Positions 1-10,360 of a stretch of 64,000 nucleotides of DNA are shown piece by piece. Position 1 is the first letter of the stretch; every line of letters starts with the position of its first letter. The translations under genes were made by a program, and so were the position numbers. Location: assembly GCA_009746045.1 (NCBI GenBank), contig RPFO01000485.1:354883-418882 (forward strand), read 5' to 3'. The notes beneath the pieces are model-generated. The model was not told where the DNA came from and made no database searches. It was given only the letters and a program-made list of their open reading frames with translations. This DNA comes from Mesostigma viride. Lineage: Eukaryota; Streptophyta; Mesostigmatophyceae; Mesostigmatales; Mesostigmataceae.

Positions 1-53
1 GCCAGGTTGGTTGCATCACTGAAGCCAGCCAAGCGACGGGCACAGGCTGAGGC

Positions 54-172
54 ATGTGCACCAAACCCAAGCGCAGGAGGGATGAGGGGGAGGATGGTGG
101 AGAAAGGGGGGGAAACCAGGGCAGAGGAGGACACGGCGACCAAGAATCTGCACCAGCGCAACGAGCGGGCGG

Positions 173-207
<35 letters not shown>

Positions 208-1004
208 TGCAGCAGCCACTCGTAGGAACGACAACCACGACCAACATGGCCTTGTGTAGGCCCAGGTTTGATCCCAAGAAGAAAGAGGATAAGCTAGTAT
301 TCCCGGGGCTGCCAGAGGGCCATACCCAGGATGAGGCTCGGGAATGGTTGTTCAAGCTCTCACATGCTTATGCTAGTGATAATGTGCGTGACTGGTTTGC
401 ATCCCTGCGTGCATCCACACCTATACATCAATCTGCCAAGCCCATCCAACAGTTGGTACAATTGTACCAAAAGCGTGCCAGCAGTGGGGTGGATGTGGCA
501 GAAAATGTTTTGTGGGCGCAGTTCATGGTAGACCTTAGGGCACTCGTCACCACGGGGGAGCACTTAGAAGTACTTATGGGCTTCCAGTGGATAGAGGCGT
601 ACAAGGTCAACAAGCGTGACTATGTCAGTGACAACAAGAAGTATGTCATGTACATAGAGGGGGATGAGGAGCTTAAGAAGCTCAATGCCAAGTACCTAGT
701 ACGCCTATGGTTGCAAAAGGCAGAACTGGACCCTACCACGCTGTCAGTTATACTGGCAGGTCTGAAGGATAAGTGGGAGGACTTCAGGAAAGCAATGGCT
801 TATGTGCAGCAGTGCCTAGAGCCATTTGCTGCTGCAGCCAAGGATGTAAAGGTGAAGCAGGTTAAGGGGGAGGAGGCCTCGGGTACGGGGCTCTCTAAAA
901 AGCAGTTGCAGTCGCTGGTGGCCCAGGTGAAGGCGGTAATGGGGGGGATAAAAACAAAAACAATAAAAGTGGGGGAGGTGGAAATAAGGGGGGGGGAAGA
1001 ATAG
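54..1004 (+). pseudogene. copia-type gag (capsid-like) region
   Basis: Open frame of 316 codons starting with a charged segment and a CAG-encoded run of ten glutamines (about 175-212). A more gag-like part follows from the internal Met at 246 (begins MALCRPRFDPKKKEDKL). The middle is helical, with Trp, Leu and Phe at regular spacing, as in retrotransposon gag capsids. The frame ends at 1004 just after G-rich tracts (937-944, 985-994), and the zinc knuckle follows in another frame, so gag is broken there. Either Met could be the start. The assignment rests on position before a CCHC knuckle and on general character, not on a diagnostic motif. Confidence 0.6.
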
Positions 1005-1080
1005 TAACAACAAAAACAGAAAACAAAGTGGGGGAGCTAGCAAGCCAGGGGGTGCTAAGCCAGCAGGGGGGGACAAGAGG

Positions 1081-1250
1081 TTGCCTCATGACCCCACCAA
1101 ACATTGTACTAGGTGCCTATCTGAGGGGCACCTAAAGGATGATTGCTGGAAGGGCAAACCTGATTATGGCTCTGACGTGGATGTTTGTCCTGGTTGTTGG
1201 AAAACACATCACCCCATTGCAGCAGGAGCGCGCTGCACGGCTCCCAGGCA
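1081..1250 (+). pseudogene. gag zinc knuckle (CCHC)
   Basis: The frame encodes CTRCLSEGHLKDDC, a perfect C-x2-C-x4-H-x4-C nucleic-acid-binding knuckle, at about 1105-1146. A second Cys/His-rich stretch (CPGCWKTHHP) follows. In LTR retrotransposons this knuckle closes gag and binds genomic RNA. It is one frame away from the preceding gag and one frame away from the following integrase. Confidence 0.75.
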
Positions 1251-1340
1251 TATAACAAGAACACGCCGGGGCGCTACAACCGCGCGGGGGCAGCAGACCA
1301 GGGAGACTCCTGTAAGCTACCCTCACCATTTTTCACAAAT

Positions 1341-2045
1341 GGTTACCTGCTACCTTCTGTCTGCCAAGTGTTGCCTGAGAGTGAGGATGTGGATTGGGAT
1401 GTGGCATATGATATGACACTGTCACACATGATTTGTGACCCCACCATAGCTTCCCTTAGTGCAGCAGCAGAAAAGGTAATCACGTACGGTGCTCTAGCAG
1501 AGCAACTGCACAAGGTTATGGGCCATGAGGCTGTGGCTGAAAGGCTAGCCAATAAAATACAAGGCCGTGATCTGGAACAGATGTGCAAGCACGTACGTAA
1601 GCACTGTGAGCAATGTCAGCTATATGCTCCTAAGCCCAGGAAATGGCATGTGGCCACACCACCACTGGCTAGAGGCAAACTGGTTGGGGATGTTATACAC
1701 GTGGTTAAGGACACGGTATACTACCTAGTCATAAAGGATGCCTGGTCAAGGTTTGTGGTAGTGGAGCCTCTGCCTGGAATGGATAAAGAGCAGTTGCACA
1801 GAGCTTTACAGATAGCCTTGGCACGTTTCCACCCCATTGAAAAAGTAATGCTGGATCAGCAGTTCCTCTGCATTCAGGACAGGAATGATCTGCCCAAGAT
1901 AGAAGTGTCTGGGGCTCAAGATCATGAACGTCAGGGGTTGGTAGAACGTACCATGAGAGCCATCAGGGATGTGATAAGAAAAATGCCATCCAGGTTGGCT
2001 GACTCTGGTAGCTATGCTGACAGGGCATCTTGGGCAGCGGGGTGA
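1341..2045 (+). pseudogene. Integrase, zinc-binding and DDE catalytic domains
   Basis: An H-x4-H pair (HKVMGH, about 1510) and a C-x2-C pair (CEQC, about 1606) form the HHCC zinc-binding domain. The catalytic core follows: a first Asp in VGDVIHV, a second in VMLDQQ and the Glu in GLVERTMRAI, which match the D,D-35-E triad positions. The frame runs into a stop at 2043-2045. A one-base change there would join it to the next frame, which continues with the C-terminal integrase module. Integrase inserts the cDNA copy into the host genome. Confidence 0.75.
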
Positions 2046-3262
2046 CTACCCAGCTAAACGCCAAACCAATAATGTCCTCACCTTTTGGGGAAATCACCCC
2101 AACTGGCCTTCAGCCAGGCAGCTATGCTTCAGAGGTGAACACTCACTACAACACACAAAGGCAGCACTTAGCCAAGTTGCTGGCAAAGAAAGACAAAAAT
2201 AATGCCAGGCCTGTGTTTGAAGTGGGGGACCATGTGTTGTTTTTCAGAGAGGGTGATAGAGGAAGAGCACACTCTGCAAGGTGGCACGGTCCAGCTGTAG
2301 TCACTAAGATTCATGAAGAAGGGACTGCAGTCACTATACAACATGACAGAGAGCGTGTGGTCAGCAAGCATAGACTCAAGCTTTATTACCCACCACTGGC
2401 AGACGTGTCAGGGGTAGAATTCTTGGACATGGATTCAGAGCAGGAGTCTGGTGGATTGATTTCACCCAATGAATTGGCTAGGGACGTCATTGATGCAAGC
2501 ACTAGTACCACAGTAGAAGCTCCTGTATTCCTCAGTAGTGCAGCCACACTACAACCCAATAGTCCAACTGGGCAGGAGGAAGGTGCACAGGGTGAGCACC
2601 AGGTAGCACCTCCCTCACACCTGGAAGAGTCACAAGAGAGAGCAGATCCTGTCGTTCCCAGGAAGTCATTTGCTGAGATTCTTAAGGCCTTGCACAAGGC
2701 ACACAACACTAAAGCAGTTGTGGCCACAGGTACAGCACAGGTCAATGCTGTAGGGGGTGCAGGTCAAGATCCTAGTATTTTGGCTGTAGACACCCAAGCA
2801 CAGGTGAGCATCATCAGTGCAGCAGCTGTATCTGGTCTGAAAATGAAGGCCTCACCATGGGCTAGAGTGTCAGATTTTTCAGGCAAAACAAAAATGCAGG
2901 TCAAGGGTCAGGTGATCATTCAAATCTTGGGTATGCCCACTCCATTTCAGGTGGTTGAGGGTTACTCAGGGAATGCCCTGTTAGGGGAACCTTTTGTATC
3001 TTACCCTGGTGTTGTCATCTCAGCTGGGAGGTTGAGTGTGGCAGGGGTAGGACAGGTACCTCTAGATCATTTTAAAATCCCTTTGAGCCAGATGAGCACT
3101 GGGTTGGATGCTGCCATCAATGCAGTTAAGCCCTGGAGTACCTCCCAGGTCAGGAACCATGTACGTGTGGAGGACCTCATACACTCTCAAAAGCTACACC
3201 CTTCTGCGTTTGGGCTTGGTAGATGGGATGTTGCATCCCATGTCTCCCCTGTCCTACGATGA
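2030..3262 (+). pseudogene. Integrase C-terminal module followed by aspartic-protease-like domain
   Basis: At 2215-2400 the protein has a module with FEVGDHVLFF and WHGPAVVTK followed by a KHRLKLYYPP end. This resembles the GPY/F module that closes gypsy and retroviral integrases. A low-complexity linker follows. Then at about 2765-3030 comes VDTQAQVSIIS (flap-type Asp-Thr start, with Gln-Ala where Gly-Ala is usual) and, about 75 residues later, ALLGEPFVSYPG, resembling the ILG motif of retropepsins. The protease-like region therefore lies after the integrase. The variant active-site triplet means activity cannot be assumed. Confidence 0.55.
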
Positions 3263-3963
3263 TATTGTACGGGACTGCCAGACGCAGATTGGGTTTCTTA
3301 AGTGGCTGGAGGCTTTTACCAAAGCCAGGGAGGAGTGGGTTGTTCCAGATGCACGTAGTCCCACTCACACACCACCTGTGACTCCTCTTGATGCTATGCC
3401 AGCTGGAGCCAAGAAGCTAAGGTTAAAGTTTGTGTGCAAGCATAAACCTCAAGCTGATGGGGGACCACCCATTTTCCATGCTAGGCCATATGTCATTGAG
3501 TTCAGGGGCTCTACAGAGCTGACAGAGGCTGAGCTTTATACTCCTGGTATTCAGCAAACGTCTCTTAAGGTGTTGCTTTCCTTGTTTGTGCATCAGCTCA
3601 ACACAGGGAAGGATTATGTGTGTAAAGCCACGGATATCAAAAGAGCCTTTCAAAAGGGTGACCCTGCCATAGCACAGCAGGTCTGGAGAGGTCAGGTATA
3701 CGTGGTGAATACTCCTAAGGTGTGGCACAGGGATATTGTACAACCCTTGTTGAGGCCAAACATGGGGGTTGAAGGGTTGCAGTCAGCTCCAAAAATTTAG
3801 GTTGTCTGCACAGGAGGTATTCATGAAGCTAGGGGCCACCTATGATGACATTGACCCTTGCTTGTTTGTCATCCCACACCCTGATGGAATGATGATGTTT
3901 GTATGGCATGGGGATGATCAGTTAAATTCTCAGGTCCTAGAGCTGCAGTGGATGCTTTCATAG
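3108..3963 (+). pseudogene. copia-type reverse transcriptase, in two frames
   Basis: The first frame (to 3800) carries FHARPYVIEF, then CKATDIKRAFQKGD, matching the copia motif in which an Asp precedes AFLNGD, and then GLQSAPK, matching the GLKQAPR box. A break in the A-run near 3774 moves the frame. The second piece (3769-3963) continues with DDIDPCLFV and FVWHGDDQL. The catalytic box is usually YVDD in this family; here it reads HGDD, keeping both aspartates. RNA-dependent DNA synthesis is the family role; this copy is broken. Confidence 0.75.
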
Positions 3964-4823
3964 CTCAGGTGTCTGCTAGCTTTGAGATTGGCAAGCAGCT
4001 AGAGCTGGGCAAGGAGCCAGTCAAGTTCTGTGGCATGATGCTTGAGTTGCTGCAGCAGCAGGGCAGCCGGGCTTGTTCCATGCAGGCCTCTGCTGAATAC
4101 ATTAAGTCTTGTCTGGATGTCCTGCCTGTCACCATCACCCCTGACTTGTGCCCTACCATTAGAGGCAAGCTTGGTTGGCTATGTGCTACATGTGCACCCC
4201 ACCTGGCTTTTGTGAGCAGGGTAGATGATGAGGTACTACAGGAGGTAGGAGCACGGGCAATCAAGCAGTTATTGCATGATGGTCCACCTTTGATGCTTCA
4301 CTCACTCGATCTGTTTACTCCCATTCACATCACGTGCATGATGGATAGTTCAATGGAGTCCAGGGTAGTTACCAAGGTTCAAGCCAGAGAGGCTGGATTG
4401 TTTTTCCTGCATAACCAAGGTGGGAAGAAGTCACTAGTCTCCTGGTTCAGTAGATTGCACAAGAGGAAAGCTGTGAGTAGCAATGTAGCTGAATGCAGGG
4501 CTGTGGTATCTTCTGTCTTGCATGCAAGGTATCTCAATCACTTGCTGGTCTGGCTTCAACACCAGGCTGGTAGCTCTGCAGGAGTGAAAGCACATTTGCT
4601 GACTGACTCTCAATCTATCATCTCTTTCCTTGCCAATCCTTTGGCTGTTCACTCGGACCTGGATTGGATTGTGCTAAAACAGGAATGCAAGTACCTGGAG
4701 TCTAAAGCCCACGTCAAGGACAAAGACAATGCTGCAGACGCACTGACCAAGGTGCCACAGGCAGCAGGACAACAGTACCAGGTCTTGTATGGGTTGATGA
4801 ACCCTGGTTACAGTCTGAAGTGA
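3948..4823 (+). pseudogene. copia-type RT end and RNase H
   Basis: Open frame of 291 codons. The first half matches the part of copia Pol after the YVDD box (KFCGMMLE, then a GKLGWL segment). The second half is RNase H with its acidic residues visible in MDSSMES, NVAECRAVV and LLTDSQSII, followed by the closing DNAADALTK. The stop at 4821-4823 is probably the natural end of Pol. Confidence 0.75.
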
Positions 4824-5926
4824 CTGGCACGTTGTACATGTTAGCCCATGACCCCCTGCCTAATACTGCAGCTGAAAGGCTGCAGTGGCAGCTGGGTAGT
4901 TTTCTGACAGTGTGAAGCACTGGTCTAGAAAGTTGGGACGTGATGAATGTGTTATTTATTGAATAAATTTTTTGGGACACCATGTTTGGATGACCATGAC
5001 ATGCTGGGGCCTTGAGCACCCATCTCACTCAGTTAAGAAACCATGCTTGAGACATGGGGCCTTTTTTAATGCATCTCTTGTACATGTGTGAGGTGACCTT
5101 GGCCCGGGTCCTAGTAGGTTATCTGACAGTTTTTCTAAGGCATTGGGAATGGCTGCGTCCATTTGATGGCTATGTGTGTTTCTGTTGAAACCCAAAGAAA
5201 ACTTAAATTGGGAGTTAGTCTAAGTCTCCCGCCTGTAGCCTGAGTGGACACGTGCCAGCACCGCCGGCGCCCAATTGGGTACTGGGACGGTGCTGGACTA
5301 GAGCAGTCGTGGCATGGACACGTGGCTAGACTCAGTATGTGTTGAGCCGGTACCACAGTACCGGGACTGTAGTTGTCATGTTAGGACTGACTAGATCAGG
5401 TTGTAACTGATAGGCTAGTCCGTCCAGGATCAGTAAGTTAGGCTTAACTTACGCAAAGTCTGGTCAGCCGCAAGTGACGGCTGACCAGCGGTATATGTGC
5501 CATTCTATCCTAATGCCAAGGTGGACATCTCGTCGTTTCCACACAAGCCATTTGGCATTGTCTGCGTGCACTGAGTTTCCCAGTTCTCAGCCTGCACTAA
5601 CTCCCTAGGCAAGGGAGATCCGTGCCCTCCCCTGCGCCAATGGTAATGAACCGCAAACAATCTGGAGACATGACGTCGGAGCCCCCCCATCGCAGCAGGA
5701 TGCGAAAACCAGTCACCATGCGCCGTGTGGGATACCGCTCCATCCAGCTGCCAAGGAAGAAAAGACCGGCCCCCTTGCCCGACGGATGGTGCAGGGGTTA
5801 AAACAAGCAGACCCTTGAGCTTGCGCTATCATCCATTTCCCCTTGCCCACAACGGCAGGCACACGGCTGGGCACAGGTACCCTGCGAAAGCGGTGCCATC
5901 ACCCAACCTCACATGCTGCCACCCAC
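4824..5926. other. Non-coding stretch between the copia remnant and the kinase exons
   Basis: No coding region is supportable here. A possible polyadenylation signal (AATAAA, about 4960-4970) follows the retrotransposon Pol stop. Between about 5215 and 5490 the sequence is rich in short perfect inverted repeats. This is where the missing 3' exons of the minus-strand kinase gene would be expected, but I see no APE motif or C-lobe sequence on the minus strand. Confidence 0.5.
5461..5487. repeat. Perfect 10-bp stem, 7-nt loop hairpin
   Basis: TGGTCAGCCG (5461-5470) and CGGCTGACCA (5478-5487) are exact reverse complements separated by CAAGTGA. Two further short inverted repeats lie within the preceding 250 bases (CCAGCACCG with CGGTGCTGG; CCGGTAC with GTACCGG). 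No function is assigned. Confidence 0.6.
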
Positions 5927-6331
5927 CTTTGTGAGAATATCCTAGTGAGCTTGTTGCGGCTGTTATCCAGCGACCACTTGCTGCTCGACCGGAAGCTCCT
6001 CTCGCTGAGCTCTGAGCCGGAGCGGCCTGGGAGACCCTGCCCGCTGTAAGAACCGCTGCCCTTTGAGTTGCTGAAGCTGGCGTCGTCACCAGGGCTGAGG
6101 CGGCTCCTGCGGCGGCTTGCGCGCCCGGTGTTGGTGAAAAAGCTTTTCGCGAGCGCGCGACGCTCCAGCGCGCGGTGAACCAGCTTGCCTAGGCCAAAGT
6201 CGGTGATCTTGGCCACCCCTCGGCGTCGATCAAAATGTTCTGCGCCGCTTGCATGAGCGGGTGGGCGCGAGCGATGTACCGCATGTGCGTGAGTGTAGGT
6301 GGATGGGAGGGTGGGCGGGTGGGTGAGCAAA

Positions 6332-6582
6332 TGGTCAGGTGGTCAAGTGGTCAGGTGATCATGTGGTCACTAGGTGGTCAGGTGGTCAGTCAGGTTGTCA
6401 GGTGGTCAGGTGGTCAGGTGGTCAGGTGGTCAGGTGGTCAGGTGGTCAGGTGGTCAGGTGGTCAGGTGGTCAGGTGGTCAGGTGGTCAGGTGGTCAGGTG
6501 GTCAGGTGGTCAGGTGGTCAGGTGGTCAGGTGGTCAGGTGGGTCAGGTGGTCAGGTGGTCAGGTGGTCAGGCGGTCACGTGG
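6332..6582. repeat. 8-bp tandem repeat (GGTGGTCA)n in kinase intron 2
   Basis: About 25 nearly perfect copies of GGTGGTCA with a few variant units at both ends. It lies in the intron between kinase exons 2 and 3. The long open frames it creates are repeat artefacts. Confidence 0.9.
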
Positions 6583-6765
6583 TCCCGAAGGCAGGAGAGA
6601 AGGCAGGAGAGAAGGCGGGAGGGAAGGTAGGCGGGCGGCCAGCAGCTGCAAGCAGTATGCACCGTCGATTCGCCGCGGTCTCCAGAGCATATCCAAGTTC
6701 ACACCTTTTCATCTCTCCATCCTCCTTGTTGCCACCTCACACTGGATTACTGCGTCCGTGCCCTC

Positions 6766-7151
6766 CTCCCTCCCTCCCTCCCTCCCTCCCTCCCTCCCTC
6801 CCTCCCTCCCTCCCTCCCTCCCTCCCTCCTCCCTCCCTCCCTCCTCCCTCCCTCCCTCCCTCCCTCCCTCCCTCCCTCCCTCCCTCCCTCCCTCCCTCCC
6901 CCCCTCCCTCCCTCCCTCCCTCCCCCCCCTCCCTCCCTCCCCTCCCTCCTCCCTCCCTCCCTCCCTCCCTCCCTCCCTCCCTCCCTCCCTCCTCCCTCCC
7001 TCCCTCCCTCCCTCCCTCCCTCCCTCCCTCCCTCCCTCCCTCCCTCCTCCCTCCCTCCCTCCCTCCCTCCCTCCCTCCTCCCTCCCTCCCTCCCTGATCC
7101 CTCCCTCCCTCCCTCCCTCCCTCCCTCCCTCCCTCCCTCCCTCCCTCCCTC
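6766..7151. repeat. Tetranucleotide (CCCT)n array in kinase intron 2
   Basis: About 385 bases of CCCT units with scattered single-base interruptions. On the transcribed (minus) strand it reads AGGG/GGGA, a G-run pattern capable of forming G-quadruplexes in the intron RNA. Confidence 0.95.
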
Positions 7152-7883
7152 AAGACCGTGGTAGGATGCCATCTGCCACAGTACAACACAACAGTTCAGG
7201 TCTGGGCATGGGTGGGGCCCATAAGCTCCAATATATAACTACAGGAATACTAGTATTACATCCTTTACTGACAGGCTATTCATCTTTGATAGCCCAATGG
7301 GTGGGTCGTGACATGAACGCTGCGTATGTGGTGGCAATGGAAATCTTAAAATGCGCAGAAATTATGCAAGATCAAGAGAACCAGCAACCACCACATGCTT
7401 GCAACAAGGAGTAATTGAGCACCCACATCCAGCTTGATGTCTCGGTGCATGACGGGCGGGATGGATTCGTGCAGGTAGGCCAGGCCGCACGCGATGTCGC
7501 GCGCGTATCGAAACGCCTGCGCTACCGTGACCCTGTTCCTCTGGATCAGGGAGCCCAGGGACCCCCCTGGCAGCATCTCCATGCACACAAACCGGGGCAT
7601 GTAGCCATCCTCCGCGTACTCTCCCACGCCAAGGAAGCGGCAGATGTTCTTGTGCTTCAGCTTCTTCATGAGTGCCACCTCCTGCGGGTGTACAGCACAC
7701 AAGGCGGACATGTGCCACAGGTTGCGTCAGGCCAAGACGTGGAAGGCGAAATGGAACAGGGCTCACGACTGACATGGGAGTTTGAATGTGCGAGATGATA
7801 GCGTCATAGCCATGACCCCCAACCAAGTGATATGATCATCCAGGGGAGGGGGGGAGAAGAGAAGGTGAGAAAGCAGAAGAAAT

Positions 7884-8006
7884 GGCAGTGGCAGTGGCAG
7901 TGGCAGTGGCAGTGGCAGTGGCAGTGGCAGTGGCAGTGGCAGTGGCAGTGGCAGTGGCAGTGGCAGTGGCAGTGGCAGTGGCAGTGGCAGTGGCAGTGGC
8001 AGTGGC
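7884..8006. repeat. Hexanucleotide (GGCAGT)n array in kinase intron 1
   Basis: About 20 perfect GGCAGT units. It lies between exon 1 (ends 8741) and exon 2 (begins 7681). Because the unit is a multiple of three it produces open frames on both strands, which are not genes. Confidence 0.95.
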
Positions 8007-9217
8007 GGGGGGGGAATTAAGATGCAAATGGAAGCAAACTGAAAGGGAAGGAACGGAAAGGGGATTAGTGTGTGAAGATCAAAGCCACCACCCACAAATG
8101 CCCGGGGCACAGATTCCCATGCATTGATGGGGGTGACTGCTTCAATCACGCAATTCCTATTTCACCAATGGCACTGCCCTCTAACGGGGCACATGCCACG
8201 TGGCGCGCAAGCATGCCTGTGTGTTGCGATACAACACTGCCAGGTGCCAGTGCTGCATTAACCCCTTGTGCGCTTCCTCCTCCTTGTCTGCAGCAAGTAT
8301 GCTTGCAGGTGGGCACCTTCCCTCCATGAGGGCTGGTCTAATAGTTGCCAAGTGGCGCGCTCTAGTGCATGGATGCCTAGCTACAAACACAGGATTTAGG
8401 TTGTCGTGGCCCACCAACAGTTGTGAACGAAAGGAGCGGCAAAATTGGTACTACGCAGATGATGGGGGGCACCGGGCAGTCCCCTTAATTCACCAGCAGT
8501 TGGATTTTTTTCTAGGAGGAGGATGGCATATTATAGGAGGGGAGCCCATGAAATACGCCGCCTCAACACAGAAGAAAGCATACAATCAACACAGCGATTT
8601 GGAAAAAGCTGCATGGGGCATTCACTGGTTTGCCTCTGGCCACAGCGAAGGCTGGTGGCGTGGGGCCATGACAGCCCTGCAGTCTAACCATGATCAGTGA
8701 AGAAACACCTTCTTAGTGCCAAGGGCAGGGAGAAGCTTACCTGTGCGAAATCTCGCAATTCTGGGCCACCGGCAAGAAATTCCAATCTCAACTTCTTCAC
8801 CGCCATGGCCGGCCCCTCACCCGATTTCATCCTGTATTGATCCACCGTCGCAAAAGCACCCTCACCAAGGCGCCCCAAATTCTGCATGTCCTCCAGCTGG
8901 ACATAGCAGTCCGGGGACACCATGTCCCGAAGTGTACGGAATCTTGCGGCAAACCTATTCGTCATGACTACCAGGTGTGCCACCTCGGCAAAAGTTCTTC
9001 TTGACGGGCTGGCAGGTTCCACAGAGGAGGCCATTGGTGCCATCGTATCAGATTCTCCCCAGGGCGACTCTGCCAGTGGCATATGGTAAGCCATAACGGA
9101 TGACATTGGGGATGGCATAATATCGGATAACGTCCTTGTCGCCGGCATGCGTAGATCACCTTGATGATTGTCTGCGGTACTTTCAGGAAGCTCAACAATG
9201 ACGCCACTGGTCTCCAT

Positions 9218-10076
9218 GGCGCTGAGGGAAGTAACTGCCAGTGACTAGTAAAGACCACACCGCCTCGAAGACCAATGTACACCATGCATTTACTTAAGGC
9301 AGGAATAAATACCGATCATCAACGCATGCGTCGCAAGGAGGCCGGGCTAGGATCGTTCATGAACCCGATTGCGCGCACCCGCGTATAAGGGCTAAGGCAC
9401 ATTGTTTTGACATTGGTCATTACAGCACTGATGAGGTTTGCGCGAAGTATACCCCGTTTGAGCCCCGGCCCCGGCAAGTTCTTCCCGGGTCTAACAGGCA
9501 TAATGCAACCACGGCTTGACACTGGTTTCATTTCCCCGCATCGGCAACTCTAATTAAATGAACACGTCGCTGGCGACCTCTAGTCGCCACACCTTAATTA
9601 ATTGATTTCAGTTTATTTCCGCGCCGGTTGTCCGACAGGGTTATTAATAGTGGATCCAAAGACTGGTCCTGCCTTATTATGGTAGTTGAATATATACTCG
9701 CCACACCTGCGATGCGGCTGCTCCAACGGTAGTCGGCACTCGAAGCAGCTGGAATTATGCCTTCTGTGGATTCTGAAAGGGCGCAGGATCTTTACCCGAG
9801 CCAGCACAAAGCTGAATGTAGTTACAAGACTGCTCGCATGGCCGCCAAGACAGCTCGCATGTCCGCCAGAGCTGGAAAAACCGAGCCGAATTTCGGCGTG
9901 CCGTTGCGGGTTATAATATCGGGTAATATCGTGTTGGAATATTACAACAGGTAAATTGGGAGATCATTAGATAGATGGTACCGGTTCCGTGTTACGTATA
10001 CTAGTCACGTGGGAAACAACAACAACAACAACAACATGACACGTCTGTCGCAGCAGTGTCGCGCATAGAGTTTCTG
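9218..10076. other. Upstream region of the kinase gene, no gene seen
   Basis: This stretch should hold the 5' UTR and promoter of the minus-strand kinase gene, but I cannot point to a convincing core promoter element. It contains one dispersed repeat (9617-9672), a CAA tract near 10018-10035 and TTAATTAATT. Small open frames show no recognisable domain. Confidence 0.4.
9617..9672 (+). repeat. Dispersed repeat shared with 37070-37130
   Basis: CGCGCCGG, then CCGACAGGGTTATTA, then TGGATCCA and AGACTGGT occur in the same order and spacing here and at 37070-37130, immediately upstream of the L1-ORF1-like frame. Small indels separate the copies. This suggests a common element end, probably the 5' part of one LINE-like family. 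Confidence 0.6.
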
Positions 10077-10292
10077 TAAGATAGCAGCACTTCCAGATAA
10101 ATAGGTGTAGGTTTATTCCTAATATATCCAATAGTTAATCCCTGCTAAGCCTAGGGTATCAGATAGCAGCACTTCAGCAGAGTCAGAAATGTCCGCGAAA
10201 GTCTCCTTTATTCAAAATATATCCAATAGTTAATACCTGCTAAGCCTAGGGTATCAGATAGCAGCACTTCAGCAGTGTCAGAAATGTCCGCC
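10077..10292. repeat. 95-bp tandem repeat, two full copies and a partial
   Basis: AATATATCCAATAGTTAAT begins at 10121 and again at 10216. Each is followed by the same CCTGCTAAGCCTAGGG and AGCAGCACTTCAGCAG blocks. A partial AGATAGCAGCACTT copy precedes them at about 10077. Confidence 0.8.
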
Positions 10293-10360
10293 AAGGTATC
10301 CTCATGATCATTTTCACGCGCATGTCGTCACTACTGTACAGATATGGCTGTGCCACTAAC

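Larger units (their letters stand above)
1..4823 (+). mobile_element. Decayed Ty1/copia-type LTR retrotransposon, left end outside window
   Basis: Consecutive reading frames on the plus strand carry retroelement domains: gag, a CCHC zinc knuckle, an HHCC plus DDE integrase, an aspartic-protease-like stretch, a copia-type reverse transcriptase and a copia-type RNase H ending with the family signature DNAADALTK. The frame changes about six times (near 1000, 1300, 2040, 3200, 3780 and 3960), so the copy is not translatable as it stands. The integrase lies before the reverse transcriptase, which places it with Ty1/copia rather than Ty3/gypsy. The protease-like part lies between integrase and reverse transcriptase, which is not the usual order. 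I could not find a 3' LTR, polypurine tract or target duplication in 4824-5926, and the 5' end is beyond the window. Confidence 0.85.
5927..9217 (-). pseudogene. Protein kinase gene, three exons; frameshifted and lacking its 3' part
   Basis: Exon 1 is 9217-8741, exon 2 is 7681-7427 and exon 3 is 6239-5927, all phase 0 with GT/AG borders. Exon 1 has a Ser/Pro-rich N-terminus, the glycine loop GRLGEGAFATV and the ATP-binding Lys in AMAVKKL. Exon 2 has the helix-C Glu region (EVALMKKLKHKNICRFLG) and the catalytic HRDIKLD. Exon 3 begins NILIDAEG and then, one frame away, VAKITDFGLGK. The HRD-to-DFG spacing equals that of ordinary kinases if one G is added to GAGGGG near 6215-6219; as written, the frame meets TAG after DFG. 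About 85 Ser/Arg-rich residues follow DFG without an APE motif. No C-lobe exon is visible downstream, where the copia remnant lies. Family: Ser/Thr kinase of TKL or MAP3K type (inference). It may be a real pseudogene or a one-base sequence error in a truncated gene. Confidence 0.75.

Noticed and set aside
4824-5926. 3' LTR of the copia remnant
   Set aside because: No polypurine tract plus TG...CA repeat could be paired with anything at the window start.
6339-7414. Frames of 250-350 codons over the GGTGGTCA and CCCT arrays, and their minus-strand partners
   Set aside because: Pure repeat translation (GGQVVRWS, SLPP, GREG); intronic to the kinase gene.
7832-8149. Frames reading (QW)n, (VA)n, (AT)n and (PL)n
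   Set aside because: Artefacts of the GGCAGT hexanucleotide repeat.
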